Source of the DNA: Curtobacterium sp. Leaf261
GTDB lineage: Bacteria > Actinomycetota > Actinomycetes > Actinomycetales > Microbacteriaceae
DNA length: 64,000 nt
Direction of reading: 5' to 3'
Assembly (NCBI RefSeq): GCF_001422205.1
Contig: NZ_LMMJ01000001.1
Span: forward strand, 766,822-830,821
Part shown: one piece after another, positions 55,589-62,860 of the stretch
Position numbering within the stretch: position 1 is the stretch's first letter
Layout: each line of letters starts with the position of its first letter
Position numbers and translations under genes: made by a program
Notes under the pieces: generated by a model
What the model saw: the letters and a program-made list of their open reading frames with translations, nothing else
Told to the model about the DNA's origin: nothing
The model's database searches: none

Positions 55589-56100
55589 CCGAACACCCTC
55601 TCGCAGGTCCCCTCGACGACATCCGATGACCACGTCCATGCCTGGTGGAAGGCGTCTTGCGCGGCGCTGCCTTCGTCGACGTTGCTCTTCAGCGTCTTCC
55701 CGAGGTCTTCGCCGAAGTCTCCCATGGCGTGGCCGACGAACGCTCCACCAGCGATGCCGCCGACCGTGGCGCTGATTCCGCCGAGGACGAGGGCGGTCCC
55801 GCCGACGATCAAGGCGGTCTCGGTGGCGCTCGCGAGGCGGCAAGAGGTGTCCCACTCCGGGTAGTCCCGCAGGTCCTTCGTCCACTGCTCGTTGCCGGCG
55901 GCGTACACGGTCACGATCCCACCGATCCATCCCAGCGCCTTGCCACCGGCCTTCGCCCACCCCGGAACGGCCCTAGGGGAGACGTCCTTGTCCGGGACGA
56001 AGAACCCATGGGACGAGGTCGCCCCATCCCCCGATCGGAGGACCCCACCCGCCGCACCAGACGATCCCCGAGCCGCGCGCTCCGGCCAGGCTGGACCCAT
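55585..56100 (-). CDS. Toxin-remnant-like Gly-rich protein
   Basis: About 171 residues as drawn. The body (KALGWIGGIVTVYAAGNEQW, LRDYPEWDTSCRLASATETA, and a Gly/Ala-rich hydrophobic stretch ending in GHAMGDFGEDLGKTLKS) resembles the segment that precedes toxin tips in actinobacterial polymorphic (LXG/WXG-type) toxins, without an N-terminal secretion domain or a toxic tip. It may be a leftover fragment or an independent small protein. The start is uncertain: the ATG at 56100 overlaps the oppositely directed ABC gene start, and internal GTGs are possible. It is cotranscribed with the small membrane protein downstream (stop overlapping its ATG). Confidence 0.55.
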   Translation of the reverse strand: MGPAWPERAARGSSGAAGGVLRSGDGATSSHGFFVPDKDVSPRAVPGWAKAGGKALGWIGGIVTVYAAGNEQWTKDLRDYPEWDTSCRLASATETALIVGGTALVLGGISATVGGIAGGAFVGHAMGDFGEDLGKTLKSNVDEGSAAQDAFHQAWTWSSDVVEGTCERVFG

Positions 56101-57004
56101 GCCCACAGCACCCGCCGTCGAGGTCCACCACCTCCGCAAGCACTACGGCCCCAAGCACGCCATCGAGGACGTCAGCTTCACGATCACCCAGGGCGAGACC
56201 TTCGCCCTCCTCGGCCCGAACGGCGCGGGCAAGTCCACGACCGTCGAGATCCTCGAGGGCTACCGCGACCGGACGGCCGGCGAGGTCAGCGTCCTCGGCC
56301 AGGACCCCCAACACGCCAACCGCGAGCTCAAGCAGCGCATCGGCATCGTCCTCCAGACGGCGACCGACGCCGGCAACTTCACTGTCATCGAGCAGCTCCG
56401 ACACTTCGCCAAGCTGTACCCGAACAGCAAGGACCCGGACCAGGTCCTCGATGCCGTCGGCCTCACCCAGCAGGCGAGCCAGCGCATCAGCCGCCTGAGC
56501 GGAGGCCAGCGCCGCCGCGTCGACGTCGCCCTCGGCGTGATCGGCAACCCCGAGGTCCTCTTCCTCGACGAGCCGACCACGGGCTTCGACCCCGAGGCCC
56601 GCCGCCAGTTCTGGGACCTCATCAAGCAGCAGCAGGCCGACGGCACGACGGTCCTCCTCACGACGCACTACCTCGACGAGGCGGCGCACCTCGCGGACCG
56701 CGCAGCGGTCATCGCGAACGGCCGCGTCCTCGCCGAGGGCACGACCGCCGAACTCGGCGGAGCCGAGGCCCGCACGCCCATCGTGCGGTGGACGGACGGA
56801 CGCGACCAGAACGGCGGGCCAACCCAACGCGAGGAACGCGCGACCGATCCTGCGCGACTCGTGGCGCGCCTCCAGGCCGAACTCGGCACCGTCCACGATC
56901 TCGAGGTGATCCGCCCCAGCCTGGAGGACGTCTACCTCGACCTCATCAAGCAGAGCCAGACAACGCCGAGCCAGACAACGCCGATCCAGGAGCAGACAGC
57001 ATGA
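56099..57004 (+). CDS. ABC transporter ATP-binding protein (DrrA-like)
   Basis: A 301-residue ATPase of the ABC-2/DrrA exporter group. Walker A LGPNGAGKSTT (about residues 39-49), Q-loop, signature LSGGQRRRVDVALG and Walker B VLFLDEPTTGFDPEARRQ are intact, as is the H-loop LLTTHYLDEA. The C-terminal regulatory extension includes a short variable insert with Thr/Gln repeats (SQTTPSQTTPIQEQ). It energises the permease whose ATG overlaps its stop (ATGA). Likely drug or lipid export. Confidence 0.92.
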   Translation: MPTAPAVEVHHLRKHYGPKHAIEDVSFTITQGETFALLGPNGAGKSTTVEILEGYRDRTAGEVSVLGQDPQHANRELKQRIGIVLQTATDAGNFTVIEQLRHFAKLYPNSKDPDQVLDAVGLTQQASQRISRLSGGQRRRVDVALGVIGNPEVLFLDEPTTGFDPEARRQFWDLIKQQQADGTTVLLTTHYLDEAAHLADRAAVIANGRVLAEGTTAELGGAEARTPIVRWTDGRDQNGGPTQREERATDPARLVARLQAELGTVHDLEVIRPSLEDVYLDLIKQSQTTPSQTTPIQEQTA

Positions 57005-57816
57005 CCACCAGCACCCTCACCCTCGGCCGCGCCCGCATCGGCTACGAACTCCGCGGCTACTTCCGCCAGGCGGAGTCGGTGTTCTTCACCTTCCTGTTCC
57101 CGATCGTGATGCTGGCCCTGTTCTCGGTCGCGTTCAGCGCCTCCCCCGACATCCACGCCGGCCGCGGCACGCCCGGCGTCGACTTCGCGACCTACTACCT
57201 GCCGGGCCTCGTCGCGACGGGGTGGCTGCTCAGCGGCACGCAGGCCCTCGGCGTCGACATCGCCCAGGAGCGGAGCGACGGCACGCTGAAGCGGCTCGGC
57301 GGGACGCCCCTACCGGTCCTGTCGTACTTCATCGGCAAGATCGGCATGGTGGTGGTCACGGCCGCGATCCAGACGGCGCTCCTGCTGGCCGTCGCGAGCC
57401 TCGTGTTCGGCGTGGACCTGCCGGACACCGCGGACCGGTGGGGCCGCTTCGTCGGCATCGCTCTGCTGGGTGTCGCGACGAGTTGCGTCCTCGGGATCGC
57501 GATCAGCGCACTCCCCCGGGAGGGACGGCGCGCCACCGCCACGATCGTCCCGGTGGTGCTGGTGCTCCAGTTCATCTCCGGGGTGTACCTGCCCTTCATG
57601 CAGCTCCCGACGTGGCTGCAGAACGTCGCGAGCGTGTTCCCCCTGCGGTGGATGGCGTCCGGGATGCGGTCGGTGTTCCTGCCGTCGTCGTTCGATGCCG
57701 GGGAGCCGTCCGGATCGTGGCAGCTCGGGCTGGGGACGCTGGTCCTCGTGGCGTGGTTCGTGGTCGGGCTGGTGGCGTGCGCGCTGACGTTCCGGTGGAA
57801 CCGCAGGGACGCATGA
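57001..57816 (+). CDS. ABC-2 type transporter permease (DrrB-like)
   Basis: A 271-residue integral membrane protein with six predicted helices, including an N-terminal ESVFFTFLFPIVMLALFSVA and the ABC-2 motif region ERSDGTLKRLGGTPLPVLSYFIGK. It pairs with the ATPase directly upstream to form a half-size exporter. The adjacent sensor kinase and response regulator genes (76 bp downstream) follow the bacterial arrangement of a two-component system controlling a DrrAB-like exporter, so an envelope-stress or antibiotic-response role is plausible. Confidence 0.92.
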   Translation: MTTSTLTLGRARIGYELRGYFRQAESVFFTFLFPIVMLALFSVAFSASPDIHAGRGTPGVDFATYYLPGLVATGWLLSGTQALGVDIAQERSDGTLKRLGGTPLPVLSYFIGKIGMVVVTAAIQTALLLAVASLVFGVDLPDTADRWGRFVGIALLGVATSCVLGIAISALPREGRRATATIVPVVLVLQFISGVYLPFMQLPTWLQNVASVFPLRWMASGMRSVFLPSSFDAGEPSGSWQLGLGTLVLVAWFVVGLVACALTFRWNRRDA

Positions 57817-57891
57817 GGACGTGCGGCCTCAGTTCTCCACAGATCGCGGACCGCGCCCCCACACGCTGGACCCCGGTGGGATGCTGATCGC

Positions 57892-59154
57892 ATGAAGCGG
57901 AACCGCTGGCTGCATGCCTTCTTCGCCGCGACCATGGTCTTCGTCATCGTGCTCGCGGCCGTCACCTGGTCGCCCTCGACGCACTCGTGGGTGGCCTACC
58001 TCATCGTGGGTGCACTGACGGCGGCGTACGCGGCGTTCGGCTGGCGCGGGTTCGAGGACGCCCGGGTCGCCGCGGTGTTCGTCCCGCTGATGATCGTCGC
58101 GACGTTCGGCCTCGTCGCGGTGTCGCCGAGCACCGCGTTCGTGCAGTGCATCGTCTACCCGGTCCTGTGGACGCAGATCGAACGGACACGGACGGCGGTC
58201 GTCGCGTGCGTGCTGGTCGGCGTCGCGGCGTCGTTCGGGTTCATCGTGAGCCTCGGCGCGACGCCCGACACGTACGCGCAGATCGCGATCATCGAGGGGG
58301 CGAGCGTCGTCGGGGCCTGCGCGCTCGGGGTGTGGATCTCGAACATCCACGCCCTGTCGGACTCCCGGCAGCAGCTCCTGGACGAGCTGCAGGCGACGCA
58401 GGAGTCCCTCGCCGCGGCGAACCGTGCAGCCGGGGTGTCGAGCGAGCGGGAGCGGATGGCGCGCGAGCTGCACGACACGATCGCCCAGAACCTGGCGGGG
58501 ATCGTGATGCTCTCGCAGCGGTCACGGCGCGACCTGGCTGCCGGCCGCCTCGATGACGACCGTCTGGCGCTCATCGAGGACTCCGCCAAGGACGCCCTCG
58601 AGGAGTCCCGCACCCTCGTGGCAGCCGGAGCCGCTGGACTCGCGGCCGGCGGACTGGGCGCAGCACTCCACCGACTCGGCGAGCGCTTCGGTCGCGAGAC
58701 CGGCATCGTCGTCACGGTGGAGGCCTGCGGCGACGACATGGACCGCGACGCGCAGGTGGTCCTGCTGCGCGTCGCCCAGGAGGCACTGGCCAACGTCCGT
58801 GCGCACGCGGACGCCACGACGGTGCAGGTGACGCTGGAACAGCGCCCGCAGACGCCGGACGCGCATCGCTCGCAAGCGTGGGACGAACAGCGCCCGCAGA
58901 CGCACGACGGGCATCGCCCGCAGGCGCGGGACGCGGACCGGCCTGGAGGCACGGGGTTGCGCATCGCGGACGACGGTCACGGTTTCGACACACGGGCTCC
59001 CGCACCGGGCTTCGGACTCCGTGGGCTCCGCGAACGGCTCGCCCTGGCCGGCGGCACGTTCGACGTGTCGAGCACACCCGGCGGCGGGACCGTCGTCACG
59101 GCATCCGTCGGACCGGTCGCAGCAGAACGACGACTCGTGGAGGTGACCCGATGA
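57892..59154 (+). CDS. Membrane sensor histidine kinase (NarX/DesK-like, HisKA_3)
   Basis: A 420-residue kinase: six membrane helices (about residues 8-150), a dimerisation motif ERERMARELHDTIAQNLAGI with the phospho-acceptor His194, and a HATPase_c domain (LANVRAHADATTVQVTLE, IADDGHGF and GFGLRGLRERLAL). An odd insert sits between the N-box and the G1 box: two 16-residue tandem units beginning EQRPQT (58837-58884 and 58885-58932) that would extend the ATP lid region. It overlaps the response regulator start (ATGA), so the pair is coupled. The signal is unknown. Confidence 0.92.
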   Translation: MKRNRWLHAFFAATMVFVIVLAAVTWSPSTHSWVAYLIVGALTAAYAAFGWRGFEDARVAAVFVPLMIVATFGLVAVSPSTAFVQCIVYPVLWTQIERTRTAVVACVLVGVAASFGFIVSLGATPDTYAQIAIIEGASVVGACALGVWISNIHALSDSRQQLLDELQATQESLAAANRAAGVSSERERMARELHDTIAQNLAGIVMLSQRSRRDLAAGRLDDDRLALIEDSAKDALEESRTLVAAGAAGLAAGGLGAALHRLGERFGRETGIVVTVEACGDDMDRDAQVVLLRVAQEALANVRAHADATTVQVTLEQRPQTPDAHRSQAWDEQRPQTHDGHRPQARDADRPGGTGLRIADDGHGFDTRAPAPGFGLRGLRERLALAGGTFDVSSTPGGGTVVTASVGPVAAERRLVEVTR

Positions 59155-59798
59155 TCCGCGTCGTCGTGGCCGACGACCACCCGATCGTGCGAGCCGGACT
59201 GGTGGCGCTCCTGCAGGACGCCGACGACGTCGAGGTGGTGGGCCAGGCGTCGGACGGCCCCGGCGCGGTGTCCACCGCGCTGGCCGAGCTGCCCGACGTC
59301 GTGCTCATGGACCTGCGGATGCCGGGCCTCGACGGCGATGCGGCGACGGCACGGATCCTCGCCAAGGCCCCGCAGATCCGCGTGCTCATCCTCACCACGT
59401 ACGAGTCCGACGGGGCGATCCTCGCCGCGATCGAGGCCGGTGCCACGGGCTACCTGCTGAAGGCGGCCCCGGAGTCGGAGATCCTCGCGGGTGTCCGTGC
59501 CACGGCACGGGGCGAGACGGCCCTCGCGCCGTCGGCAGCCGCGGCGCTGGTGCGGCGGGCGACCGGGTCTCCCCCTGGCGCGGATGTGGTGGGTGCCCCG
59601 CGGTTGTCGGCGCGGGAGCGGCAGGTGCTCGCCCTCGTCGCGCAGGGCAACAGCAACCCCGCGATCGGCCGCGAGCTCTACCTCAGCGAGACGACGGTCA
59701 AGACGCACCTCGGGCACGTCTTCGAGAAGCTCGGGGTGAACGACCGGACCCGTGCGGTCACCCGTGCCCTGGAGCTCGGCATCCTCCCGAGCCCGTAG
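59151..59798 (+). CDS. NarL/LuxR-family response regulator
   Basis: A 215-residue regulator with a receiver domain (VVVADDHPIVRAGL; phospho-acceptor Asp54 in VVLMDLRMPG; Thr in ILTTYES; Lys in YLLKAAPE) and a C-terminal LuxR-type helix-turn-helix (LSARERQVLALVAQGNSN and LSETTVKTHLGHVFEKLG). It is cognate to the overlapping kinase gene and probably controls the ABC exporter upstream. Confidence 0.94.
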   Translation: MIRVVVADDHPIVRAGLVALLQDADDVEVVGQASDGPGAVSTALAELPDVVLMDLRMPGLDGDAATARILAKAPQIRVLILTTYESDGAILAAIEAGATGYLLKAAPESEILAGVRATARGETALAPSAAAALVRRATGSPPGADVVGAPRLSARERQVLALVAQGNSNPAIGRELYLSETTVKTHLGHVFEKLGVNDRTRAVTRALELGILPSP

Positions 59799-59900
59799 GG
59801 CGGCTCTGACTCTGGCGTCGGAATGCTCACGGCCGACCACAGCGCCGAAAGCCGCTTGTCCCGTGGAACGTCCGCGACAGGGCCGCTGGAGCAGTTCATG

Positions 59901-59965
59901 GAATTTGTATCGAAAAGCGATCAAAAAACGCTACCCTGGTATGAATTTCGACCAGAGGAGCCATC
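59901..59965 (+). promoter_or_regulatory. AT-rich control region of hipBA
   Basis: Unusually AT-rich for this genome. It contains dyads ATCG-N5-CGAT (59909-59921) and AGCG-N9-CGCT (59916-59932), two similar GAATTT-containing segments (59901 and 59944), and GAGGAG before the hipB ATG. It is a plausible promoter and autoregulatory operator for a HipB-type repressor; individual promoter boxes could not be fixed. Confidence 0.45.
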
Positions 59966-60265
59966 ATGGTGCAGCGACGTTCTCCCCGTCGGCAACGTCT
60001 GCAGGAGGAGCTCGGGGAGAACATACGGCGATGGCGTCGCGTGAACGGGATGTCGGCGTCTGAACTCGCGGAGCGTGCCGCAGTCTCACGCGTCACGTTG
60101 CGGAACATCGAGACCGGCGTCACGTCAGCTCGGGTCGACTCGCTCCTCGCGATCCTGACCGCGCTCGGCGTCGTCGACCGCGTCATCGAGTCGACGGACC
60201 CGTACCGCAACGACGCAGCACGGGTCCGTATCGACGAGATCCTCGGTGCTGGCGGGTCGCTGTGA
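59966..60265 (+). CDS. hipB: HipB-like antitoxin/repressor
   Basis: A 99-residue Xre-type DNA-binding protein. The helix-turn-helix is visible as LGENIRRWRRVNGMSASELAERAAVSRVTLRNIETG (split here by description: helix 2 MSASELAERA, recognition helix SRVTLRNIE), with a C-terminal segment that would contact the toxin. GAGGAG lies 7 nt before the ATG. Its stop overlaps the GTG start of hipA. Confidence 0.88.
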   Translation: MVQRRSPRRQRLQEELGENIRRWRRVNGMSASELAERAAVSRVTLRNIETGVTSARVDSLLAILTALGVVDRVIESTDPYRNDAARVRIDEILGAGGSL

Positions 60266-61533
60266 TCCCCGCGACATCGGTCGAGGTCTGGGTCGACGGC
60301 CTCGAGGATGAGCCCGTTCAGGTCGGCGTCCTCAGCGCATCGTTCCAGGGCGCGCGGAACCTCGCGTCGAGTGCGTTCGAGTACGACTCGACGTTCCTCG
60401 CCCGAGTCGACAGGTACCCGCTCTCGCCCGATCTCCCGCTCTCGTCAGGTCGCCAGTACGCGGCAGAGAACCGGACGTTGTTCGGGGCCTTCGCCGATGC
60501 GGCGCCGGACGAATGGGGTCAGACGATCATCGAGGCGAACCACGCAGCGCTGCGTCAGCACGACCAGACGCTGCCCGGGCGCATCGGCGAGTTCGACTTC
60601 CTCACGGGTGTGTCCGACTTCACCCGAGCAGGCGCGCTCCGTCTCCGCTCCACCGCGGGTGGGGGCTGGCTCTCAGCAGACGACGGCGTCGCGAACCTCC
60701 ACGACCTCGAACGCATCCTCGCAGTCGCTGGACGGTACGAGGCCGACGAGGCGAGCGCGGAGGACGTCGCCTACCTCAACGACGTCGCGACGTCACCGGG
60801 AGGTGCTCGGCCGAAAGCGAACGTCCTCACCGGACGAGGCGCGCTCGCGCTTGCGAAGCTCCCGCATTCGAAAGACGGCACGATCGACGTCGAGGCGTGG
60901 GAGGGCGTCGCACTGACGCTCGCCAGCAACGTCGGGATCGTCACACCGAGATGGACGCACCGCTCGGTGTCGGGCGACCGGTCGGTACTCGTCGTCGACC
61001 GCTTCGACCGAGACGCAGGGGTCGGACGCATCGGGTACATCTCGGCTGCATCCGCACTCGAGGTCGGCCGGTACGACAACTCACGGGTCACATACGAGCA
61101 GTTCTCGGACACGATCGACACGATCAGCTGCACGCCCCGCGTCGACCTCCGCGAGATGTTCACCAGGATCGCCCTCACGATCCTCGTGAACAACGTCGAT
61201 GATCACTGGCGCAACCACGGATTCCTCCGGACGCCGGCCGGATGGAGACTGTCACCGGTCTTCGATGTGAATCCGTCACCGCGGCGCGGATCGGTGACTG
61301 CCCGCCCCGTCAACGACGACGACGACCCCCGTGACCGCGATGTGCGGAACCTCGTTCGTGTCGCAGACGCCTTCCGACTCACGGGTGACACGGCGCGTGA
61401 CATCGTGCGGGGCGTCGCGGCGGAGGTGCGCCAGTGGCCGTCGGTCGCGACCGCACTCGACATCCCGACGTCGCAACAGGAGCGCATGCGCCCGGCGTTC
61501 AGCGAGCGGCAACTGGAGTACGCGGAGCGCTGA
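60262..61533 (+). CDS. hipA: HipA-family serine/threonine kinase toxin
   Basis: A 423-residue HipA-type kinase. Kinase landmarks are SPGGARPKANVL (ATP loop, about residues 175-186), LVVDRFDRD (near 248), the catalytic stretch LVNNVDDHWRNHGFL (near 310) and the metal-binding LSPVFDVNPSP (near 331). E. coli HipA phosphorylates glutamyl-tRNA synthetase; other HipA proteins have different targets, so the target here is open. The GTG start overlaps the hipB stop as GTGA, giving a coupled toxin-antitoxin unit. All key residues appear intact. Confidence 0.9.
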   Translation: MIPATSVEVWVDGLEDEPVQVGVLSASFQGARNLASSAFEYDSTFLARVDRYPLSPDLPLSSGRQYAAENRTLFGAFADAAPDEWGQTIIEANHAALRQHDQTLPGRIGEFDFLTGVSDFTRAGALRLRSTAGGGWLSADDGVANLHDLERILAVAGRYEADEASAEDVAYLNDVATSPGGARPKANVLTGRGALALAKLPHSKDGTIDVEAWEGVALTLASNVGIVTPRWTHRSVSGDRSVLVVDRFDRDAGVGRIGYISAASALEVGRYDNSRVTYEQFSDTIDTISCTPRVDLREMFTRIALTILVNNVDDHWRNHGFLRTPAGWRLSPVFDVNPSPRRGSVTARPVNDDDDPRDRDVRNLVRVADAFRLTGDTARDIVRGVAAEVRQWPSVATALDIPTSQQERMRPAFSERQLEYAER

Positions 61534-61573
61534 AGCACGTCTCCCGTGGCACGCTGGAGCCAGGAGGCGCTCC

Positions 61574-62320
61574 ATGTCAGACCCCGCACCCCGCTTCTTC
61601 CGGCGCGACGGCGCCGCGAGGAGCCTCCAGCACTACCGCGTCGTCGGCCTCGCCATCGAGCAGCACTGGCTCGACCGAGGCGTCTGGCGCGAGGTCGGCA
61701 CGGGCCCCGGGACGTACAAGGCCGATCCGCACTGGTGGCTCATCACCGGCGACAGCGACCTCCACGAGATCCCGTTCGAAGAACTCCCGGCCGGGACCCC
61801 GTGGGACGTCGACCCCGTCGAGGCGGCACGCCCCGGGCCGCCGAGCGTCCGCGAGGCACTCGACCTCGCCCGACGCCTCCACGACGGCCAGCTCGACAAG
61901 ACCGGCGCGCCGTACTTCGAGCATCCGCGAGAGGTCGCACGTCGGCTCACGACGACGAACGAGCAGATCGTCGGACTCCTGCACGACGTCGTCGAGGACA
62001 CTCCGTGCACCCTTGACGACCTGCGGGCCGAGGGGTTCGAGGAGATCGTCGTGACGGCGGTCGATGCCGTCACGAAGCGCGCGGGCGAGTCACTCGAGGC
62101 ATCGATGGCCAGGGTGCTCGCGGAGCCGTCGGGCCTCGCGCTCCGCGTGAAGCGGGCCGACCTCAGCCACAACGCCGACCCCACACGGCTTGCACGACTC
62201 GACGCGGGGACGCGCACACGCCTGCTGGACAAGTACGCCCGATCGGCCGAGCTGCTCGGGACGACGGTCCCCGCGGTCCTCGTCGAGTTCGGGGTCGAGG
62301 CAACGCCGGAACCAGCCTGA
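61574..62320 (+). CDS. HD-domain protein, RelA/SpoT hydrolase-like
   Basis: A 248-residue protein. The C-terminal half carries a RelA/SpoT-type HD fold: ARRLHDGQLDKTGAPYFEHPREVA (His pairs, described in two parts LHDGQLDKTG and YFEHPREVA), LLHDVVEDTP (HD pair plus ED) and RVKRADLSHNADP. No synthetase domain is present, so it could be a small alarmone hydrolase or another nucleotide phosphohydrolase. The N-terminal 95 residues contain a separate small domain (HYRVVGLAIEQHWLDRGVW). AGGAGG precedes the ATG at 61574, which is why this start was chosen. Confidence 0.85.
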   Translation: MSDPAPRFFRRDGAARSLQHYRVVGLAIEQHWLDRGVWREVGTGPGTYKADPHWWLITGDSDLHEIPFEELPAGTPWDVDPVEAARPGPPSVREALDLARRLHDGQLDKTGAPYFEHPREVARRLTTTNEQIVGLLHDVVEDTPCTLDDLRAEGFEEIVVTAVDAVTKRAGESLEASMARVLAEPSGLALRVKRADLSHNADPTRLARLDAGTRTRLLDKYARSAELLGTTVPAVLVEFGVEATPEPA

Positions 62321-62326
62321 AAGCAC

Positions 62327-62638
62327 TCAGCGCCCGCGGATGACCCGGTACCACCGCGGCAGCATCCACCGCGGCATCCCGATGATGATCGTCCCGACGA
62401 ACACCGCGCCCGCGAGGATGCCGACGAGCAGCACGATCACTGCGAACCCGGCGAGCGCCGTGTCCGCCAGCGCGCCGAACACCCCGCCGCAGATCGCCGC
62501 GACCCCGAGGTACAGCCACGGGAAGATGATGTTCGGCCGCGTGGTCTCTGCCCACGACCGCCAGAGTCCGAGGTAGGGGACGAGCCCGAGCACTGTGAAC
62601 GCGGCCCCGATGAGCAGCAGGGCGACGATCGTCGACAC
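62327..62638 (-). CDS. Small membrane protein (PRWxxPRWYR family), paralogue 2
   Basis: A 103-residue protein with hydrophobic helices (TIVALLLIGAAFTVLGLV, GVAAICGGVFGALAD, FAVIVLLVGILAGAVF) and a C-terminal PRWMLPRWYRVIRGR, matching the protein at 55283-55588. The GTG at 62638 follows GGAAGGGG by 6 nt and is preferred over a GTG 7 codons upstream. Its stop is 6 bp from the convergent HD gene stop. The function is unknown. Confidence 0.75.
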   Translation of the reverse strand: MSTIVALLLIGAAFTVLGLVPYLGLWRSWAETTRPNIIFPWLYLGVAAICGGVFGALADTALAGFAVIVLLVGILAGAVFVGTIIIGMPRWMLPRWYRVIRGR

Positions 62639-62782
62639 GGTAGCCCCTTCCGGTCGCACGGCAGCACAGCCGTCGATCGACCTGCACCAACGCTACCGAA
62701 CGCAGAACCGGACGGGTCTCGTCGACGCGCACCGTCCCTCCAGGCCGACCCGTGACCCGTCGTCGAAGTCCCGCGAAACGCA

Positions 62783-62832
62783 AACTTGGCCGCTTCTCGC
62801 AGAGATGTTCCTCTGCGAGAAGCGGCCAAGTT
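62783..62832. repeat. Perfect 22-bp inverted repeat
   Basis: Arms at 62783-62804 (AACTTGGCCGCTTCTCGCAG plus AG) and 62811-62832 are exactly complementary around a 6-nt loop; flanking CGCAAA/TTTGCG extends the symmetry across a small asymmetric bulge. It lies 28 bp past the stop of the surface-protein gene on the minus strand, so it could be its terminator; the perfection and length also fit a mobile palindromic element. It differs in sequence from the three elements near 9, 12.8 and 14 kb. Confidence 0.85.
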
Positions 62833-62860
62833 GGTGTTTTGCGGATGCCGGGCGGCAGGG

